A stretch of DNA of 64,000 nucleotides from Purpureocillium takamizusanense. Its lineage: Eukaryota > Ascomycota > Sordariomycetes > Hypocreales > Ophiocordycipitaceae. The position numbers and the translations under genes are program-made. Below are positions 22,425-34,337 of this stretch, one piece after another. The number at the start of each line of letters is the position of its first letter. Within the stretch, counting starts at the first letter, position 1. The stretch covers positions 248,001-312,000 of the forward strand of contig NC_063071.1 in assembly GCF_022605165.1 (NCBI RefSeq), written 5' to 3'. The notes beneath the pieces were generated by a model. The model did not search any database and was not told where the DNA came from. It saw only the letters and a program-made list of their open reading frames with translations.

Positions 22425-23415
22425 ATGGCTGCCACTGCCATCCATAACCCCGTGTCCGTTCCCTCCTTCGTGCCCGACCAAGGCAACGTGACAGCGCCTC
22501 GCATCGGTCAAAGTGTTAGGGGTCGCACTGTTCCGAAGCATGATGTCCAGACGGTCCTCAACTACTTCAAAGAAAACGAGGACGGCACTCCTCCGCATCC
22601 AACGTACGTTGACCGACCTGAGACGTACGATCGGCCGGTCGAGCGACATACCGTAACCATCACCGATATCGCCGGCGACGAAAGCAACTATACCCTCGAT
22701 GGGAACGGTTTTCAAATCTATAGCCGCGAGGCCAATGAGAAAGCGTTTCTAGACGACGACGCTATCAAGTCTGGATACTACCGGGAGACGGAACAGCTGC
22801 TAAAGGAGGCGTACGTTCATTGACCTATGCATCTCAATAATTCGCTTCCCAGGAAGACTGACAAGGCGCTACAGCACGGGTGCCTCGCGGGTCTTCATTT
22901 TTGATCATACAATTCGCCGCAAGCTTCCAGATGCCGGGCCGGGGACACGGACCTCGCGCGGTCCGGTGCAACGGGTACACATTGATCAGTCCTATAGCGC
23001 TGCCTTGTCTCGTGTCTCTCACCATCTCCCGGACGAGTCCGAGGAGCTCTTGAAGGGTCGAGTCCAGATCATCAATGTGTGGAGGCCTATTAAGACGGTA
23101 GAGCGCGACCCGCTTGCCCTTGCTGAGGCAAGCTCGGTGGCTGAATCGGACCTCGTCGTGACGGAGCTGATCTACCCGAATCGCCGTGGAGAGACGTACG
23201 CAGTGCGCTATAACGACGGCCACAAATGGTTCTACAAGTCGGGGCTGTCTACGGACGAAGTGATACTCATCAAGTGCTTCGATAGCAAGACGGACGGTCG
23301 TGCGCGCCGAGTGCCACACACCGCGTTCGAGGACTCGGGCGCCAGCCCCGATGCACCCGCTCGAGAGAGCATTGAGGTCCGTGCCTTGGTCTTTCACCCA
23401 GAGGACCGAGACTAG
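22425..23415 (+). CDS. CmcJ/AsaB-family oxygenase (GA4-desaturase-like)
   Basis: Two exons: 22425-22810 and 22875-23415; the 64-nt intron (donor GTACGT, acceptor TACAG) explains what looks like a stop at residue 133, and splicing restores EATGASRVFIFDHTIRR. 308 aa. It carries the fungal CmcJ/NvfI-type family pattern: DNGFQ-like GNGFQIY early, VFIFDHTIRR, VHIDQSYSAAL (His-x-Asp, likely iron ligands) and VWRPIKTVERDPLALAE. Relatives include cephamycin CmcJ, the aspergillic-acid hydroxylase AsaB and other iron/2-oxoglutarate-type tailoring enzymes of fungal secondary metabolism. No signal peptide, so cytosolic. It lies between an amino-acid permease and a siderophore carrier, but no NRPS or PKS lies in the window, so the substrate and pathway are open. 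Confidence 0.85.
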
Positions 23416-24741
23416 AGCATCCAGGCCTTTGACGCCGAAGTCTGGTGATTGACGGTGGGGAGACCTGGGAGGGAGGAACATTACGTCTTTTCTTGGCCAC
23501 ATCTGTCGCTCCCTTGATCTGTATTTTAATTGTAACGCCCACATGATTCTTAATTCACTCATTGACCTTCATTGAACTATGTCTCTGCGCGGCGTACACT
23601 GTCCTGGAGGCCCTTTCCAATGTGACTCTTCACCCTATTGGGCACGACTCCATCCAGTCACGGCATGCCGGGCCTGAAACATCAGCATCACCAGCGCCGT
23701 TCATGCAGCCGGGATCCGTGTCAGTGCCTCTTTTACGCAACACCACATCGCCAAGTCTTTTGCAGCGATGTCTCCGACTGATATGCGCCGCTACCTTCCG
23801 AGACCATATAACGGCGGCGGATATGCTGTGGGATGCTACTGTTCCGGAGAGCCTGTTAGTTTGCGTTCAAAGTTGTTCAGACCTAGTTGCAAACACTTTT
23901 TCACGGGAACGGTCTCCTCCTTTAAAATCTCTTTTCTAGAAAACCTCAGAACTAACGTGACGCTTGCGTGGCTTTGCCGCTCTGCCTCATGTTTGGACCA
24001 CTAAAAGTGACCGTTACAGGACCACTTCTGGGTCGACCCAGGTCCGTCGCCGGGACGTGGAGCGCGTGGGCGTCGCTAACCGGCTGATACCTTTAATATC
24101 GTAACTCAAGGTTTGTGCGGCCACTAGGCATGACAAGCGATGCGGCCTGTTGGCTGTCGGGCCCGTCTATAGTTGTAGTTCGCTCGAACAAGACCAAAGC
24201 TCGTTAGCGCCAATGATTCGGCTGGTTAAATTCTGTACCTGCACAAGTTTTTCTTGTCATCCATTGCAAAATGGGGGACTGGGATCAGTGGATCGTGTAG
24301 GTTCTTGGCATGAAGCAGTCGGAGCAGCCACATGTTATAAAAGTCTCTCACATGTTGTTGCGGTGCCTGCCGGTCAGAAAAAGAGCGGAACAGCTCGGGT
24401 TTTAGTCCTTGGCACTTGGCCATTTATGTGCCGCTCATCCGCCGTGATGGACACTCGATGCAAGCTATCAATCAATTGGGTCATCTAATCTTATCAGATT
24501 TTGCACTAGCACGAGCTCATCAGCACGTTTATTCGTGGCATCGAAGCCCTAGTCGGCAAACAAACCCGCTGACAGTGGGGGTTCGCCGATGGAACTGAGG
24601 GGCCAGACCTATGTTGTCAGCGACGAACATGGGCACAAAAACCGTCGGGAATAGAAAAAGAAGGCAGTCCCGCGAGTTGCTCTGGTCGAGTTTGCCATTT
24701 CGAGCCCTCGACATCCGATACGTGCCGTGCTCTAAAAAATC
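23416..24741. other. intergenic region, no gene recognised
   Basis: 1.3 kb between the CmcJ-family gene and the siderophore carrier. No coding region could be supported. GATA-type iron-repressor sites cannot be called reliably by eye. Confidence 0.5.
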
Positions 24742-26714
24742 ATGGCTGGCTTCTCCAGGTTCCGACCGGGCTTTCGCCGAGCCACCACCGACACAGCGCC
24801 CCAGGCCGTCGTCGTACAAGAGTTGACCAAGGACGAGAACGGAGATGCTGATGCGGCTCAAAACGGCGCCGGGCGGCCAAATGGAGAGCCACTGGAAATT
24901 GTTGTTCCCAGCGAAGATGCCCAGCGCGGTGTCCAAGACGTCGAGGCCGTAACACTCACGTGGTCAAAGAAGACACTGGCAGCAGTCTTCTTCTGGTAGG
25001 TCTCTAATGCACGCAGTATTCGATCTTGGCTGACTTTTGGCCGTAGCATGTTCATGCTGTACTTCGTTAATGCGTTCCAATCGGCTGTTGTGGGCACCCT
25101 GATACCCTACGCAACGAGCGACTTCGAGAGCCACTCGCTTCTCACTGTCATCAACATTGTCGCCAATGCCATATCTGCGGCAGTATACATCCCTCTGGCC
25201 AAAATTCTGGATCTTTGGGGCCGCGCTGAGGGTTTCTTGCTCATGATTGCCTTTGCTACATTGGGCTTAATCCTGATGGCTGCATCGGACGGCCTTGCTA
25301 CATTTTGTGCAGCGCAGGTAAGGTTACTATTGTGACTTTGTGTTTGACTCCAGATAGCTTTCGACTCTGACACACCGACCAGGTCTTTTATTCGGTCGGC
25401 TTTGGTGGTATGACCTACAGCATCGACGTGATAACTGCCGACACATCCAAGCTGCGCAACCGAGCGCTGGCTTTCGCTTTCACGTCTTCTCCCAATATGA
25501 TTACGGCTTTCGCGGGCCCGAGGGCGTCTCAAGAGTTTCTTGACCACGTCAATTGGCGATGGGGCATCGGGTGCTTCGCCATCATACTCCCATTTGTCGC
25601 GTCGCCCCTCTACATCCTCATGAAGCTCAATCTGCACAAGGCGGAGAAACAGGGGCTCACCGCTCGGGCAAAGAGTGACCGCACACTGCTGGAGAATATC
25701 TGGTATTACACGTTGGAATTTGATGGTAAGAGATTGCCCTTGCTCTACGCAAATTTTGACTGTTATACTCATAACCTGGCAGCTCCCGGAGTTATACTCT
25801 TTGCCGGAGGCTTGACCGTCTTCCTGTTGCCCTTCACTTTAGCGAACACCGCTCCCGACGGGTGGTCTTCCGGTTACATCATCGCCATGATTGTAGTGGG
25901 ATTCATCGTGCTCGTTCTCTTCGGTCTCTACGAGTCATTCTTGGCCCCGGTGCCATTCCTCAACGCCAAGCTTCTGACTGACCGGACAGTTATTGGCGCG
26001 TGTATATTGGACGCAACCTATCAGGTGTCCTACTACTGTTGGAACACGTACTTCACCTCATTCTTGCAGGTCGTCAACAACCTCACCGCCGCGGAGGCTG
26101 GCTACGTCTCGCACACGTTTGACGTGGTGTCGGGTGTCCTTCTGTTCGCCGTGGGTTTCCTGATCCGCAAAACTGGCTACTTCAAGTGGCTACTGTTTGT
26201 CGCAGTGCCTTTGTACATCTTTGCGCAAGGCCTCATGATCTACTTCCGGCAGCCCAACGGTTACATTGGCTACATCGTCATGTGCCAGGTGTTCATCTCC
26301 GTTGGCGGCGCCATCTTTATCCTGTGTGAGCAGCTTGCTATCCTGGCCGCTGTCGAGCACAGATACGTCGCACCTATCATGGCCCTTCTCTACGTTGCCG
26401 GAAATGTCGGCGGAGCAATTGGAAACACTATTTCTGGCGCTATTTGGACCAATACGTTCGAGAAGGCGCTTGAGCGAGATTTGCCCGAGTCAGCCTTGCC
26501 TGACATCGAGGACATATATAATAACCTGGAAACGCAGCTCGCATACCCTGTCAATGACCCTGTCCGGTTGGCAATCCAACAGGCCTACGGCTACGCTCAG
26601 ACGAGAATGTTGGCGGCGGGAACTGGCATCATGGCGTTGACATTCATATCCGTGCTCCTCATTAGGAACATCAATCTAGCCAAGGTGACGCAAACCAAGG
26701 GCACACTGTTCTAA
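24742..26714 (+). CDS. siderophore-iron transporter (SIT family, MFS)
   Basis: Four exons: 24742-24995, 25047-25317, 25383-25725, 25783-26714; introns of 51, 65, 57 and all phases agree; 599 aa, the normal length for this family. After a polar N-terminus of about 75 residues comes AVTLTWSKKTLAAVFFC, the TWS entry to helix 1 typical of fungal SIT carriers such as MirB, then FVNAFQSAVVGTLIPYATSDF, AKILDLWGRAEGF (motif A of the MFS), VGFGGMTYSIDVITADTSKLRNR, NWRWGIGCFAI, and a C-terminal half with YVAGNVGGAIGNTISGAIWTN. Fourteen helices are expected. It would import ferric hydroxamate siderophores, its own or foreign ones, by proton symport at the plasma membrane. The 57-nt third intron has no stop and keeps frame if retained. 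Confidence 0.92.
25726..25782 (+). other. 57-nt in-frame intron of the siderophore transporter
   Basis: GTAAGA donor, CTGGCAG acceptor. Removal joins LEFD to APGVILFAGG as expected at a helix start. It is stop-free and a multiple of three, as is intron 1 of the LAT permease at 20098. Confidence 0.75.
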
Positions 26715-29700
26715 ACCATCGAACACTCATTCTGCTGGCAAGTTTCTCAAATATAGCGTTCCAGCATTGGGAGGTGGACAATAGTGTATTGGCCTCGGCA
26801 GTCCAGCAGTGGAATAGGTCCCTGAGTCGCCCTGGAAAGGGGCAATCCCAACAGCTTCCGTACAGGAGTTGATAATAAAGACCTGATATCGCCGCATGTC
26901 CTTTTGCGTTTGAATTGTCGAAGGGGTTTATTGAGCAGCACTATGTGCAGGTGGCGTATAGAGTGCCATAATGTAGCAAGGGCGGCAGCGAAAACTTCGG
27001 GGTCAAGAACCTTTGTAGGACGCCGTACATCCCTGAGATAATGCCTTGCCAGAAATCCCTCATTCGCCAAGCAGACCTCCCTTATACACTATTAGGCTCA
27101 AGCAGTGATCCCTACCACAGCAGCTAGATACATGAATTTCTCACAGACCTTCTATGTGCGTCCCGATCACGCATTGGGGTATCGGGTCGAGACATGGAGC
27201 ACCAACTAAGCTATCCCACTACAGTCGCGGGTATTATCGCGAGATACTCTATCGAATACAGAGAATTTCTTACGTATGATCAGACCATCGGAGATGCAGG
27301 CGACGGGCAGCACAATTCAGATAAGCCCCTGGGGTGTCTCGAACCATGGGGAGAGCCAGGCTAAAATTTAGACTACGAACGCTGCACTGCACCAACCGTT
27401 CATGCCTCCAATGTCAAGGGGGTCTCATGGTCCAGGATATTGGTGTGGCTGTTATGGCAAGCCGGTTGTCACATTTCCATGGTCTGGTGGGTGGTCAGAC
27501 CGGGCCGTGCATGAGATACGGCTTCTTGACCCGATAATGGGCCAAGATTCCTCTGTGCCTTATTGCCGCCTTCAAAGGGACTTTTATTACTATACACGAT
27601 CGACCCCAGGATCCAAACGAGCTAAGTCGCGCTTCGGGTGCTTCCACGCCTTCGACAGCTGCTCGGTTCCTCACAATCCGCTCAAGGGGGGATATCTGAA
27701 AGGTCCATTTGTCTCAGTGCTTGGAGCTCTTATATTACACTACCTCTAGCCCTATTCATGTTATATGAAAGTCTCATGGCATCTATTCGGCGTCGGGGGG
27801 CTGACTTTGCCAGAAAACGCCGCCAGGCCAGCAATCACGATGTGCTCGCGAGACTGCACAGAAATCGTGTCATGCTCGCGAAAGCCTAATGACGAATAGC
27901 TTGGATGCAACTCTGGCCTGCAGGATCTTTGGCTTCGTATATTGGCGCCACGAGGTCATGCGGCCCTGCCAGCGGGGTTGGGGAGCGCATTAAGATGGCC
28001 TGGACAGGGCAGGGGAAGGACTTTCGTCGCGGACCCTCGCGGCACGGAAAGATGGCGGGTTACCCCCGCCAATTGCAAGGGAGTCCATCTGGGGTGCAGT
28101 TCATGTCGGTGGGAAAACAAGACGGCCGGATGAATCCATAATGCCGCCTCTTGCCGCCAAGTTGGTCGCCACAGGGACTTCAGGCTGGTCCATGTCGCAT
28201 CGGACGACCCCAACCTGCAAACTCGGTTACACCCGCAGCTGGCAGATTCCTCCACTAGAGCAGGGCTGGTGAATCTATCCAAAAGTGCCACCGCGATTCT
28301 GTCTAGATGTGAATGTACCCCATGGGGATAAGTCTGGGGCGTTACGTGATGAGATGTGGTCGAGCTTGACGGAGTAGGGAAAGTCGCGATGGAGGAGTTG
28401 GAGTTCAAAACGAGCGTGTTCATCATGATGTCGATGATGACATGACAGGACCCAGGTGAGCGTTGCAGAATCCGACAGTAGGTATCCCGTCAGCCCAGTA
28501 TAAACATTTCTGGCGCTACATGCAGGGAACTCTTGAAGTCGCCAGCCACGGGGGACAGCCCATGTCTCGTATAGGAAAGACAAGCCCTGAGCCGATAGTG
28601 CACCTTGCTAGAGTCTTTGACCATTGTCTCATTATCGCAAGGTATTGGCCTTCCTAGTGGCACGTCGGTGCCGATAAAAGGAAGCTCCTGTCTTTTGCGG
28701 TTAGCCTTCGAAGGCGCTTCCCGGAACTTTCTCCTTAGCTTTGGGCCCAGATGGGTGTGCCCGCTAATACTTACGGCCCCCGCCATGCCACCACCACCAC
28801 CCTTACCCACATACCGATGAAACTACTAATTACAAGTCGCCAATGAAGAGTACTGTACTTACACCATGCCTACCGTTGCTCGATCCGGCTGACCTGCCAG
28901 AACTGCCTCGGCCTGGCGCCAGACGTAGAACCTTCCCCGACGCGCGCGCATTCAACAGCCCGTTCTGTCTAGGAGGAGAGGCCAGTGGCGGATCGGGCGG
29001 CGGACTTCCCGGCGCAAATATGGGGAAGGGCAAGCTCCGACCACGGGCCCAACCGTGCCTCGTGGGTCAAGGATGGAACAGCAGCCAGTGCTACGTGTAG
29101 TCATTACTGCCACGTCGTATACGAGATCTGGGGGACCACACAGCAGGCTATTGGCGTCATGATGGCCGCTGATCAGCAAGATTCATGCCAAAGCGATTGT
29201 CATCGCATGTTGGCACATCAATTTAAAGCGGCAGGCTAGCCCCTTTGCTTCCAACGTGGATATCGAGTCCTCGGCAGTCGAGAGCGCACTGACGGAGCGC
29301 CTCCCAATGCGCCTCGCGTCGGGAATAGGTGGGTCAAGACGCAAGAGGCGTTCAGCCATCGGGGATTGAGGCAGGCACTGGAGGGGGTAGCCACACCAGA
29401 TGCCGGCTGTGCCGATGGCTGCCAGGCCGTCTTGGCGGGAGGATGAGCGTTAGTACGGAGCACTTATTAGTGGTGGCCATGGAGGCGAGGCGGCGGCACA
29501 ACATCGGGGCATCAAAGGTTGACATGACATAGAACCAACAGCATGAAGAATATCCGGCCGCAGGATGGTGCTTGGCACATCCTGAGAAGCCGACCAACCG
29601 CCCACACCGTTTGACCGTCTCCCCGTGAGATGAATACAAGGTACTTCTGGGGATGGGGCCCAAGGTCGGTGACGCAGACAGTGGAACGGGTGGTGGTTGG

Positions 29701-31493
29701 TATGATCGTGTCTCACCACGCCATGTTGGGCGCCTACCAGAGCTGCGTCGGGGGGGAAGGGGCGGCCGCGGATGCGGATGCGGACATGGATGCAATCGTC
29801 AACGCATGCGGGAGTGACCCTGGATCATTCGTCTTGGACGAGTGCACCTTCACAATGGAGGCGCGCAGGTATTTGTGATGACAAGAATGACGAAGAGCAC
29901 AAGGTCTGTCTTGCACATGCAGCCTTCGTTCGTACTTTTCGGCAGACGGGAAACGCTCCATCGGGCCGCATGTAAATGAATCAAATTGACGCCTTGATTG
30001 TCATGTTTGGAGCCTGCCGTCTTTGCGTCACTCACCCTAGAGCTGTTGGTTCCAACATTCGTCACGCTCTACCGACAGTCATGACCATCACGCCATTGAT
30101 AGCGAATGAGGTAGTCACTTTTTTTTTAGTACGACAATGAGGTTTCTTGGCAAGGGTCGTATTTTTATCCAGGCCGATGTGTGCATTTCCCCAACGAGAA
30201 GGACGAGATGCTGAACCGGCCGAGAGGCGCGCGCCCAACACTCCGATGCGGCTGCCCGGCGGCTCTACTTGTGGGAAAATGACGACGCGGTGAGGCCGGC
30301 CGGCCGCGGCGCCGCATCTCTGGATCCGCATCTGTATCTAGTAGGAGGAGGAGGGGTCCAAGTGTCGGAGATACTACTACGTAACTACTGGGTTGCTGGG
30401 GATGAGGAGGGCACAGGGAGGGAACTTTGTACACGCGACAGTTTGCCAAGGAACAGCTCGCCCACCCGCCAGGTTTGGGGATGCTTTGCTGGTGACACAT
30501 GCATCTGCGGACCACTAGCGGGCGGGCGGGAGTCAGTCAAAGTCCTGTCTGTCTCGCACGCGGGCTCGCAAGCGCTATCTCGAGTCGTGTGCGCCGCGCC
30601 GCACGCGCGGGAACAAAAGTTCATGCGCCTGCTTTGTCCAACAAGACACGTCCGCTTATCAAACCGCGGTCGGAGGGTGGTGGCTCCCATCCCCAGCTGG
30701 AGTGTATCCTTCCACTTGCAGTGAGTGGGTGGCCCAAGCCGGAGACCCTCGCCTCCGATAGCTGCTAGTACTCCTAGCACTGGGGGTGGAGGCGTTTGGT
30801 GGAGGGGCATGGCAGGCCCGCGTGGTTGCAGTTCCGCTTTCGGTGGCGATCCACGTCTTGGGTGACAATACAATCCCCCGGCCGCGGCTCCGCGTCTTGG
30901 AGAATAGGGGTGGTGCGAGTGCGACGCCAGGGCCTTTTGGAGTCCACATCTGACCACGCCCGGACGGGCATAGCATCGAATGGGGGCAAAGGTTCCCACG
31001 AGCAAACGGGAAGGCGGCATACCATCGCACAGACCTGACGACTTCACGTTGATGAATAGCGAGCGAGCGCGGGGCCGGACTCGAAGTTCAATCGCTCCCA
31101 AACATCTAGGTAGTAACTTAGTAGATCGGGGCGCCCAACAAGGGGCCGGCCGGCCGCCGCCTGGGCGCCGCCTGGGCACATCCGTCTCTCGGCTGCCCAC
31201 CCCTCCCCATATTCGTGGTGTCGCACACGCCCCTGGTCCGGGCTCGTCGATCGCTTGTGCGATGTCGCGGACGAGAGCGGTGTTCGCAGAGTATCATCGC
31301 CAGGGCCGCCCCTGCCAAAGCGCTGGATGTCATAAACCGCTAGATCCCGCACCAGTCTGTGCAACGTTCTTTCCCCTTCTCCTTTGTCTCTGCAGCGCAC
31401 ATCGTCAGATCGATCACCGGACCGGACCATATTGCGACCAGCACCCTCCAGCTGAGAGGTGCTGTGAGACAACTACCCGCCGCCGCCGCCGCC
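26715..31493. other. 4.8-kb gene-poor region
   Basis: No coding region could be supported on either strand. Open frames such as 30385-31200 (minus) and 26747-27070 (minus) have no recognisable family. The last few hundred bases before 31494 are the promoter and leader of the OPT gene, ending in a (GCC)n tract at 31479-31493 that runs into the start codon. Confidence 0.5.
31479..31493 (+). repeat. (GCC)5 microsatellite abutting the OPT start codon
   Basis: Five GCC triplets end directly at the ATG of the OPT transporter, giving a strong GCCGCCATGG Kozak-like start context. The repeat lies in the 5' leader. Confidence 0.6.
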
Positions 31494-34219
31494 ATGGGCC
31501 TCAAGGACAGACTCGGCGTCCGCTCGCGCGAGACGACCGACGTCGACGCCACGGCTGCTACCACGGCCACGGGCGCTGAGATTCTCCCCAGCGTCTCTGC
31601 CAACCATGACCCTGACCGCGAGCTGCGCCGCTTTCGCAAGCAGCACAAGTGGGATCCTTTCCTCGACATTGACAAGCTCGACAACATTGATGATGCTCTC
31701 GCGTCTGGCAATGCCGAAAAGGAGGCGGCCATTGACGAGTCCTTGATCCAGGAAGACTCGCCGTACCCGGAAGTACGAGCATCGGTAAGTTGACGACCAG
31801 CTCTATCACGGAAAGAAACTATATCTGACTAGCGCGATCTAGGTCCCTCCCACCGATAAGGAAATGCCCGTCAATACGCTCCGTGCCTGGGTCATTGGTA
31901 GCATCCTTTGCACCATTGTGGCAGCGTGTAACATCCTGCTCAACCTTCGTCGCACGCCCATTTCGATCAACTCTACTGTTGTTCAGTTGATTGCCTATCC
32001 GTACGTCTTGTCCTCTTATAGCAATTGGTAAATCCATGAACGGTGGGGCGTGCATTGCTAACCTTGATAAAGGATTGGTGTCGGATGGGCCAAGTACATG
32101 CCCGACGCCTCGTTCAAAGTGTTCGGCGCTACGATCGAAGTGAACCCTGGCCCGTTCAACGTCAAGGAGCATACAATCATCACGATGATGACTGCCGCAG
32201 GCAGCAGCATCAGCTACTCCATCGACATTCTTCTTGCACAGGAGATCTTCTACAAGCAATATTTCAAGTGCGTTCCCCACTGCGCCTATTAACCCCCGAG
32301 GCTCAAGCTGACCACCTATGGCGCAGATGGGGCTTCCAGATCCTGCTCATGCTTTCGACCCAAGCCATGGGATTTGGTGTTGCTGGAGTAGCCCGCCGCT
32401 TCCTTATTTGGCCATCGTCGATGGTGTGGCCGGCGACCCTGATTACGTGCACTGTCATGTACTCCCTGCACGACCATAGGGCGTCCGACCCCTCCCAGAC
32501 CAACGGCTGGAAGATTGGACGTTATAGCTTCTTCCTGCTTGTCGCTCTGCTGACTTTTGCGTGGGAGTGGTTCCCCTTGGTTATTGCCCCCTTTCTTAGC
32601 TACTTCATGTGGGCTACGTGGATTGCGCCCGAGAACGTCGTTGTCAACCAGATCTTTGGCGGCAATACTGGTTTAGGTCTGATTCCGATCTCTTTCGATT
32701 GGGCCAGTGTCACGGCCTTCTTGAGCAGTCCGCTGCAGACGCCTGCCTTCGCTATCGCCAATGTTGCCGCCGGTCTCTTGCTTTCGACGCTCGGTGCGAT
32801 TGGTCTCGCCTATGGCGGACCCGAGTTCTACAGATACCTACCTATGAGCGCCAACCAGAACTTCGACCGCTTTGCACAGCCGTATAACACGTCTCGCATC
32901 TTGAATGCGGACTTCACCGTCAATGAGACCGCCTATAAGGCGTATTCGCCTATTCTGCTAGGGCCGACCTTTTCCCTGTCCTATGGCCTGTCGTTCGCAA
33001 CGCTCATCTCTACCGTCACTCACGTTGCCCTCTTTTATGGATCCGACGTCTGGAATCGCGCCTGGGACTCCAAGTATGAGGAGCCTGATGTCCATCTCAA
33101 GCTCATGAGACGGTACAAGGAGGCACCCGAATGGTGGTTCGCCTCCATTTTCGTGGTCAGCTTTGCCTTTGGCATGATTGCCTGCCAAGTCTGGAATACC
33201 CACCTGCCGTGGTGGGCTTATATCATCTGCATCCTTATTGGCGTTGTCTTGTTCGTTCCCATTGGCATGGTCCAGGCTATCACCAACCAGCAGACCGGTC
33301 TGAACGTCATCACCGAAATGGTCATCGGCTATATGCTCCCGGGACGTCCCGTTGCTATGATGCTGTTCAAGTCCTGGGGATACATGCTTTCATACAACGG
33401 CTTGACGTACATTTCCGACATGAAGGTTGGCCACTACATGAAGATCCCGCCCCGCAGCATGTTCGCCGCTCAGGCGTTTGCTGTGGTGTGGCTGTCTTTC
33501 GTGCAAGTCGCCACTTATAACTTCCTCCGAGGAAATATCAAGGAGATTTGCACGCCTCATCAGTCACAAGGATTAACCTGCCCCAACGCTCGGACGTTCT
33601 ACAACGCTAGCGTGATTTGGGGTGCCATTGGACCGAAGCGAGTCTTCGGTGCGGGTGCGATGTGAGTGTTTTTTCTTCGAAGACCCAATGCGTAGAGAGG
33701 CTAATAAGCGTGCAGTTACTCTTGGACGAACTGGTTCTGGTTCATCGGTTTTGCTATTCCTGTGATCCAGTTCATTGTCGCCCGGCGCTATCCCCGCAGC
33801 TGGACTCGATACATCATTGCCCCAGCCATCTTTGGTGCTGCTGGCCAAATCCCTCCGGCCACACTCTATTTCCTGTTGCAGTGGGTCATCGTTGGCCTTA
33901 TCTTCAACGGTTTGATCCGTCGCAGGTTTTTCGGCTGGTGGAGTACGTGCAGTTCCTCAACCTCCCGCCACATGCGTCGTCGGACGAAACAGCTAATCAT
34001 CGCACAGGTCGCTACAACTACGCCATGTCGGGTGCACTCGATATCGGCACAGCTCTGTGCACCGTCATTTCGGGTCTTGGTCTTGGACTTAGCGAGACAA
34101 GCTTCCCTGACTGGTGGGGGACGCTCGTCTGGCAGAACACGCTCGATTATAATGGGACTGCGGTCACAAGGCAATTCATCGAGAACGTGACGGAACCCCT
34201 GGGCCCAAGCAGCTGGTAG
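31494..34219 (+). CDS. OPT-family oligopeptide transporter
   Basis: Six exons: 31494-31784, 31843-32000, 32073-32267, 32327-33661, 33716-33942, 34008-34219; introns of 58, 72, 59, 54 and 65 nt; 805 aa. Family signatures are present in order: an acidic N-terminus with ESLIQEDSPYPEVRASVPPTD, then NTLRAWVIGSILCTIVAACN, the diagnostic NPGPFNVKEHTIITMMTAA, WEWFPLVIAPFLSYFMWATW, the loop PEWWFASIFVVSF, LPGRPVAMMLFKSWGYM, and the second diagnostic motif HYMKIPPRSMF. These carriers use the proton gradient to import tetra- to pentapeptides, glutathione or metal-chelate conjugates at the plasma membrane. The ATG has a strong context. The substrate is not determined by sequence. Confidence 0.94.
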
Positions 34220-34337
34220 ATGGACATGAATATCTCGAGACCTTGCTGGTGGCAGCTTTGATCTAGTTTCTAGCTAGTATGGAGAACGAATATGATGCCC
34301 TGAACCAAAAGCCTCGTGTCCATTTCATGTTGCTTTG

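Noticed and set aside
22811..22874. CmcJ-family gene looks broken by a stop after residue 132
   Set aside because: A standard GT-AG intron restores the conserved EATGASRVFIFDHTIRR sequence in frame, so it is not a pseudogene.
22834..23562. 242-aa minus-strand open frame
   Set aside because: Antisense to exon 2 of the CmcJ-family gene.
26747..27070. 107-aa minus-strand open frame after the siderophore carrier
   Set aside because: No domain, no signal peptide, and it lies in the 3' flank of the upstream gene.
30385..31200. 271-aa minus-strand open frame
   Set aside because: Arg/Pro-rich low-information translation in the OPT promoter region.
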